Part shown: piece after piece, positions 1 to 64,000 of the stretch
Position numbering within the stretch: the first letter of the stretch is position 1
How the letters are laid out: every line of letters begins with the position of its first letter
Assembly: GCA_038501785.1 (NCBI GenBank)
Contig: JBAMJR010000053.1
Span: 3,356,501-3,420,500 of the forward strand
From: Myoxocephalus aenaeus
Lineage: Eukaryota; Chordata; Actinopteri; Perciformes; Cottidae
Length of the DNA stretch: 64,000 bases
Reading direction: 5' to 3'
Translations under genes and position numbers: made by a program
Notes under the pieces: model-generated
What the model was told of the DNA's origin: nothing
Seen by the model: the letters and a program-made list of their open reading frames with translations, nothing else
The model's database searches: none

Positions 1-463
1 CAGTACAGATATATATATATATATATAAAAAAAAGCTGAAACCGAGGTTTGAATATGGCAGCGCTGGCATTTCATATTTGGGGTCTGTAAAAGCTGCATT
101 AGGCAATTTTGCACACAACACTCCCAAATGGCTGCAAGGCGATAACTATCTCTTCACTAACAACAAATCATGCAATAGCTGTATCTTCTCGGTGGCTTTT
201 TCCCCACTTAATGGCTACTGATGGGAGCCTTATCAGCTTTTTCTATTACACCTTCTTGTGCATTGAGAGGACGTTCTGCAAGTTTCATTCGAGCAAATAC
301 ACAAAGGAGGGATAGGACGCCAGTGTTCGGGATTTACACTGATGCGATGTTATGTCTTTTTCCAGGAAAGTCGTGCCAAGTACAACTCGGTTTTTGTTTC
401 CCAGCAGCTAAATGTCCCGTCCAGCTCTCAGTCCACTGACTAGTGTGTGCTTGGCTCCGGGGC
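1..463 (-). other. cerk 3' UTR or 3' flank
   Basis: This segment follows the cerk stop codon in the direction of transcription. I see no open reading frame with family resemblance and no canonical AATAAA on the minus strand, so the 3' UTR probably continues past the left edge or uses a variant signal. A short (TA)n tract followed by A-rich sequence lies at 9-36. In humans the gene beyond CERK is GRAMD4, but no GRAMD4 sequence is visible here. Confidence 0.5.
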
Positions 464-37928
<37,465 letters not shown>

Positions 37929-38070
37929 AATGTCGCTCCGTTAGTTAGTTGTTGCGGCCCGCATGACGAAGCGCCGCGCGGCGTCTGAAGTGTGTTGAGT
38001 CGGTGTTGTTGGCCCGGCAGGAGCAGAGGAGACTTAACTCAAAGATCGTGTATAGAGGAGGAGGAGGCAC
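37929..38070 (-). promoter_or_regulatory. Candidate cerk promoter and 5' UTR
   Basis: CpG-rich sequence (GCGGCCCGCATGACG, AAGCGCCGCGCGGCGTC) lies immediately upstream of the cerk start. No TATA box is visible, which suits a CpG-type promoter. The transcription start is not determinable from sequence alone. Confidence 0.5.
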
Positions 38071-38369
38071 TCGACCGTGGAAAAGGAAACTGGCCTCCTT
38101 TCCAGAAGCTATCAGTGCTGTCCTATAAAAATCATGCATTGGAAATAACTTAATAAATGATCACCTGCCGGAAATTACACATTTCTTGACAGTACATGCC
38201 AAGGAAACAAATCATCCAGTATATGATACTTATATTATACTTGTAGTGGCCATTTGTCCAATAAATCAAAGAAAATAATCATAAATCAAAAGGCCACTGA
38301 CGAACGTGTATGTGGATTACGCAGCCAAAAGAATGCATTGTCCATGTAGGTGTATGTAATTTATTTAAC

Positions 38370-38760
38370 TAAACTAAACAAGCAAACAAACAAACACTCT
38401 CCATGCTGCCTCTCCTGTGCTGGTAAAAAAAAAACATAGGCCTACCCAGGTGTCTCTTATATAAACCCCAGGTGCCCACAGCGTTACTTACCCAATTAAC
38501 AAACAAATAAACAACCAAAAGACTAAGTAAACCTAGACAACAACTACAAATACTTAGACTAAACTAAAAACTATCAAAAGAAAAATATATCAAAATATAT
38601 CAAAAAAATCTAACCTAAATAAGCAATCAACAAACAAATACTACTTGTGAGTAAAATAACTAAATACTAATACCAAACAAATACACATACAAACTAAAAA
38701 ACGTATGTACCTAAATGTTGAGTCTAAATGGCGTCCTCAACTAATTACAAATCCAACAAA
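38370..38760 (+). other. A/C-rich strand-asymmetric stretch
   Basis: Strongly biased to A and C on the plus strand, with recurring ACTAAACTAAA, AACAAACAAAT and AAATACTA words and no usable reading frame. It could be a low-complexity remnant of a retroelement; I cannot identify it. Confidence 0.5.
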
Positions 38761-38913
38761 TAATGCTTTTTCATTGAGTCTTTAAGTATGTTTGATGTGT
38801 TTCATTAAACCCATTCACAAATGTTTAAGGGTTGATTCATTGATCAGGATGTGACCAATACAATAGCCTATTTGACTTTCCAACACATGTTCGTCAAATA
38901 TATAAATGCCTAA

Positions 38914-39079
<166 letters not shown>

Positions 39080-39789
39080 TTTATACTGTAAGGGCCTGTT
39101 GTAACCAATGTCTGCCACTGTTTATTACCAAAAAAAAGTGTATGTTTTTCGTCTTCTAAAAATCAATAACATGTATTTCTTAGATGTTTTATCAGAAAAT
39201 GTGTGCAGAGGTATGGCAACTTTGACCACTTTTCCATCAACACCGACACTCGTAACAGCACACACGACTTCTGCAGTACTGCAAAATAGTGATGGAGTGA
39301 GAGCTCCCTTCTCCCATCCCTATAGTTCATGACTCAGAGCAGAGAGGTTCCTTCATATACTGTCGCAGACTGAGTAGTCTGGGTTGTCTGGGTAAATCTT
39401 TTACTTCTAATATTTAATTAATAGTGCATCTTCGTGGCCAACAAATATATTTACCCCTGACTGAAATCATAAATCTTTTTTTTTTTACGATATTTGTCCT
39501 CAAACAAAAGGCTCATATGAATTCCAATAAATGTGACCGTGTAATAACTCGATGAGAGCCATGTTATTTGACAAGTGCATGGTGCTGATATGACTTCTAA
39601 TAAACTTTAGAGATAATTAACACAGGTGCCTAATAAAAACCCTCACTGAACTACCAATACATCTGCTTTGTACTAGAAACTGCTGTGGAAGTAGCAACGT
39701 TAAACGGTAAGCATCCCAGTTTCTGGTCCTGATGCTGATGGTCCTTAAGCATGATTGACACACTGCTTGTAGTTTCTTTCAACACAAGC

Positions 39790-40043
39790 GAAGACAGGTC
39801 GTGACGTCGACAGTTCGCCGTGCCACCTCACGGCGGATCTCACTTGTGATTGGCTGACATCGAGGAAGTGTCGGTCCGACCAATCACAGCGGCGTTTGCT
39901 TGCCGATTAGGCAGTAACAACATGGCAGCTCTCTGAGTTTTGGAGGAGGGTACATGGTGTAAATAAACACAAATTTCACCTTTTAGCGATAACGACAGCG
40001 TTTGCGTGTTCGTGTTTAGGACTGGTTGGACCACAGAGGGAAA
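39790..40043 (+). promoter_or_regulatory. Candidate tbc1d22a promoter and 5' UTR
   Basis: Seen upstream of the start codon: a CRE-like TGACGTC (39802-39808), an inverted CCAAT box (ATTGG, 39849-39853), a direct CCAAT box (39880-39884) and an AACATGGCAGC element resembling a YY1 site (about 39919-39929). The region is CpG-rich with no TATA box. The two CCAAT boxes in opposite orientation about 30 bp apart are usual for NF-Y-driven housekeeping promoters. Function is inferred. Confidence 0.6.
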
Positions 40044-61055
<21,012 letters not shown>

Positions 61056-61224
61056 GTAAGTTTTACGCACAGCACACAGCACTCGCACGCATGCCGTGTG
61101 TGTGTGTGCATTGAAACAAACACACATTTGTGTAAAACATAAACCACTTGCATACAGACATGCTTTAGTAAGGCAAAAACCTATGTAACTCATTCATAAA
61201 GCCGCAAATAAATACCCTGATTCA

Positions 61225-61225
<1 letters not shown>

Positions 61226-61314
<89 letters not shown>

Positions 61315-61318
61315 AGAG
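61226..61318 (+). repeat. (CA)n microsatellite with short (GA)n end
   Basis: About 42 CA units followed by four GA units, 170 bp downstream of exon 6. Confidence 0.97.
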
Positions 61319-61973
61319 ATATTATCGAAACAAATAAAGAAGAAGAAAGCATTACAGAGGATCTTAGGCGCACACAAACACACACAAAGTTGCTGTCGCG
61401 TTCTCTCTCCCGCCTCCCTCCTCTTTTTTGATTTATGAAGACTGGTACCAGTTCTGCTTTTTTCCAAACTTCAATAGGGAAAATTAATTGCGAGGCGCAA
61501 ATAATTTATTCATGAGACACGCGGTGTGTTTACTCATTAAGCCATTGTTGTGCTGTACGGCTCCTAGTCTGCAGAGAGAAGACTGGCTTTTTGAACGCCA
61601 TGACTCTCCCATTAATTACCGCACAATAGCTAATGTGCCGCGGAAAAGATGTCATTAAAAGGTGTGTGTTTGTACGTGTGCGTGCCTGTTTGTGTGTGTT
61701 TTTTTTTTGTTTTGTTGGTGGGAGGTTACTGGGTGCTTTGTTTGTTACTCTACTGAACTGAGGGCTCATAACGGCAGATTATGTTGCAAAGCGTTGGGTG
61801 CAGTGTCGGGAGGGGGAGGGGCACTTTAGCTTACTATTTATGTTTTTGTGTGTGTGATTAACTGATGTACACCCCATTGATGTTTGGTCCTAGTGTGTGT
61901 TCCATGTGATTGTAATGTGTAGTGTTTCCCGCAGGATTTTGTGAGACTATGGAGGGGGACCTTCGCACAACTC

Positions 61974-62021
61974 TAATTTTGTATATTCTAAAATCATCTG
62001 ATCATCGAATATACAAAATTA
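61974..62021. repeat. Perfect 15-bp inverted repeat
   Basis: TAATTTTGTATATTC (61974-61988) and its reverse complement (62007-62021) flank an 18-nt spacer. It sits just after AGTGTTTCCCGCAGGATTTT, which resembles a DNA-transposon end. Confidence 0.8.
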
Positions 62022-62534
62022 ATCTGGCGCATGTTAATACCAAAATTAAGAGTCTTGATCTGTAGGGACTTTGTGTTCTTGTTAACAATTTTGCGTTATG
62101 GCAGTTGTGGAATGTAACACAGTACATTTAGGCTACTTAAGTACTAGTTAGGCTACTTTGCATCCTCCCCAAAGGGGGAATCTTCAACACAAAATCTAAA
62201 TCAACTAATAAACTATGAGGTAAAAATAAGTAGTATATCGCCTAATTATTAGGTATATAAAGTAGTTTAACTTGGCTCCACTTTTACCAGCTGCAACATT
62301 AAAATAATGAACACATTATGATGTGACGATTATGATTCAAGTCTGCTTTGATGTCAATCATTTGGTACTATTAGTTAAGTAACATTGTTAATGCAGTACT
62401 TTTACTTGTAACACAATATTTTTACACAACGTAATAGTAAATCATTTAATCATAAACACGTTGGTTCTTTCAAGTCGGGTGGGAATCGAGCCCTGAGGAC
62501 AGTCCACCCCGGTGGCGCCGGGAAAAAGGGTGCT

Positions 62535-62790
62535 TCCACATTTTGGGAAATAGATGTGCGAGTAGCCGGTCAGAGTTGGGAACTTTGGGGGAAAGTAAGG
62601 CGGAGCCGTTTCCCCACGCTTACAATCTCTATGCTAAACGTTGATTATAAAAGCTAATGCCCCCCTGGCTCTCGCTCCACTTTTATCCTACAAACGCGAG
62701 AGAGTTATCGATCTTCTCATCTAACCCTCGGCAAGAAAGCAAATGAGTTTGCCAAAAATGTCAAACGATTTCTTCAAAGTCATACTTCAC
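62535..62790 (-). repeat. Dispersed repeat related to the one at 28087-28225
   Basis: On the minus strand: TTTGCTTTCTTGCCGAGGGT, TAGATGAGAAGATCGATAAC, then TTTAGCATAGAGATTGTAAG, GGGGAAACGG and finally ATTTCCCAAAATGTG. The two ends are loosely inverted (CACATTTTGGGAAAT against TTTTTGGCAAAC), suggesting a MITE-like element. Confidence 0.6.
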
Positions 62791-62839
62791 CCAAAATCTT
62801 TAAGTATAAAATATTCACTCCATATATAAAATATTCATA

Positions 62840-63138
62840 TTATAGTCTATGGTAAATGGACTGTACTTGTATAACACTTTTCTAGTCTTCTGACCATTCA
62901 AAGCGCTTTAACACACTACATGTCGTCATTCACACCCATTCATACACGGATGGCTACCACCTGACCATCAGGACTTCTCTAACTAATCATTCACATTCAC
63001 ACACCGCAGGCACAGCTTGCGGGGAGCGATTTAAGTGTCTCGCCCAAGGACACAGCGACATGGACTAGCGGAGCCGGGGATCGAACCGCCGATTCTCTGA
63101 TTGAAGGACGATCCTGCTCTACCACTGAGTCGCACCAG
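62840..63138 (-). mobile_element. tRNA-derived SINE
   Basis: Reading on the minus strand from 63138, the head has an A box (GACTCAGTGGTAGAGCAG) and a B box (GGTTCGATCCCC) about 35 nt later, the internal RNA polymerase III promoter of a tRNA. The body ends with GCGCTTTGAATGGTC and TACAAGTACAGTCCATTTAC, the tail of a SINE common in teleosts. Confidence 0.8.
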
Positions 63139-63139
63139 A

Positions 63140-64000
63140 CTGTCAAGTCAAGTAGAACTTTATTTGTCCCCAGAGCGGCAATTGGTTTTGCAGCAGTGAA
63201 AACAGTAATAACACAGTATCAAAAACACACACGAGGCAGTTAAATATAACTTCCAATAAAAGGTTTTCAAAGACATACAGTACAGAAGTAAAAAATATAC
63301 AGCAATATTTACAAAACGTGATCAAGCTGATATAAGACTTTATTAGGTTGGCTGTCAGACGGGATGGATTCTGCTTTCTTTCACATCTGTTTGTGATACG
63401 GACGTTTCTTTTGGGTAGCTGGGATACGGCTCCAGACCGCCATCGGCCTACTTCAAGACATTTTTCAGTTTTTAGATCGAGAGAAGCAACCCAACAGACG
63501 AAGGAGCAAGTAAAAATCGACTCAATAACAGATCCATAAAACAAAAGGGGACCTGTCAACCGCAAACCTAGCCAGCTTCCTCAGACAAAGAAGGCGCCGC
63601 TGGCTTTTCCACACAACATATCGGTGTTGCGTTCAAAGCTCAGCTCATTATTGATTACGACGCCCAAGCAATCGCAGCGATTTCCACATCCCGACCGTTA
63701 ATTGTAGGGCTGTGAGCGATGACGTCTAAAACCACTATGTATATCTCTGGTCTTTGACACGTTCAACTCAATATAATCTGTGACAGGAGCACGGGGCATT
63801 TCCTCCTCCTTCAGCGGGCTCACTGTAACCGTATCATCTGGAAACTTCACAATGTGGTGCTTTTCAATCTCACTGAGGGGAGGACGCAGCACTGGGGAGA
63901 GCCGGTTGATGTCCATTCACTCTCTCTGGGATCTGTTGGGGAGGAAATCCAAGATCCAGCCAACAATAGAAGCGTCCAACAAAGTTCTTCAGTGCCGGTT
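63140..64000 (-). pseudogene. Degraded L2-like non-LTR retrotransposon, 3' part
   Basis: Minus-strand translation gives HHIVKFPDDTVTVS and YIELNVSKTRDI (about 63740-63870). These are the reverse transcriptase active-site region (normally F/YADD, here FPDD) and the following ELNxSKT motif of L2-type LINEs. Further 3', NNELSFERNTDMLCGKASG and, in another frame, LRKLARFAVDRSP follow, then a 3' tail AATAAAGTTCTACTTGAC near 63146-63165. Frame changes, stops and the altered active site show it is dead. It probably continues to the right. Confidence 0.8.

Larger units (their letters stand above)
61056..64000 (+). other. tbc1d22a intron 6 (start), continuing past the window
   Basis: No further tbc1d22a exon is recognised. 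Contents: (CA)n at 61226-61310, a 15-bp hairpin at 61974-62021, a dispersed repeat at 62535-62790, a SINE at 62840-63138 and a LINE fragment from 63140 to the window end. Confidence 0.75.

Noticed and set aside
63055..63138. Functional tRNA gene
   Set aside because: The A and B boxes are present but the anticodon arm and acceptor stem do not close well, and the sequence continues into a SINE body and tail.
63143..63565. 140-residue minus-strand open frame as a host gene
   Set aside because: It is the out-of-frame 3' part of the L2-like LINE; LRKLARFAVDRSP appears in the neighbouring frame.

Overview
This window is vertebrate nuclear DNA, almost certainly from a teleost fish and probably a percomorph. 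It has small exons with GT..AG introns, very dense long (CA)n, (TA)n and (GA)n microsatellites, and dispersed repeats typical of fish genomes: hAT remnants, an L2-like LINE, a tRNA-derived SINE, and repeats carrying 'GCTAACATG' or 'GGCGCTATGA' motifs. Coding content is low, about 2.5 kb of 64 kb. I see no bacterial, viral, CRISPR or operon-like structure.

Two divergently transcribed genes account for all the coding sequence I can support. (1) cerk (ceramide kinase) is complete on the minus strand. I traced 13 coding exons, from the start codon at 37928 to the stop at 464. All junction phases agree and the total of 1671 nt encodes 556 residues. (2) tbc1d22a (TBC1 domain family member 22A, a Rab-GAP family protein) is on the plus strand. 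Its first six coding exons (40044 to 61055) encode the N-terminal 270 residues; the rest lies beyond the right edge. The two start codons are 2,115 bp apart. CERK and TBC1D22A are also head-to-head neighbours on human 22q13.31, so this is an ancient conserved pair.

Layout: 1-463 is the 3' UTR or flank of cerk. 464-23416 holds cerk exons 13 to 2 with short to medium introns. 23417-37777 is the 14.4-kb first intron of cerk, which has collected mobile elements: a decayed hAT transposase, a 332-bp palindrome, a 0.4-kb (TA)n/(CA)n block and a 2.3-kb internally duplicated interspersed repeat. 37778-37928 is cerk exon 1. 37929-40043 is the shared upstream region with two candidate promoters. 40044-61055 holds tbc1d22a exons 1-6, including a 13.7-kb intron 5 with many simple repeats. 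61056-64000 is the start of tbc1d22a intron 6, with a SINE placed directly against the 3' end of a degraded LINE.

The two proteins have no known shared pathway. Ceramide kinase makes ceramide-1-phosphate at Golgi and plasma membranes. TBC1D22A is a Golgi-associated protein reported to bind ACBD3 and 14-3-3. I found no clearly new biological system. The least ordinary features are structural: the long palindrome with identical arms, several tidy hairpins, and the internally repeated element in cerk intron 1.
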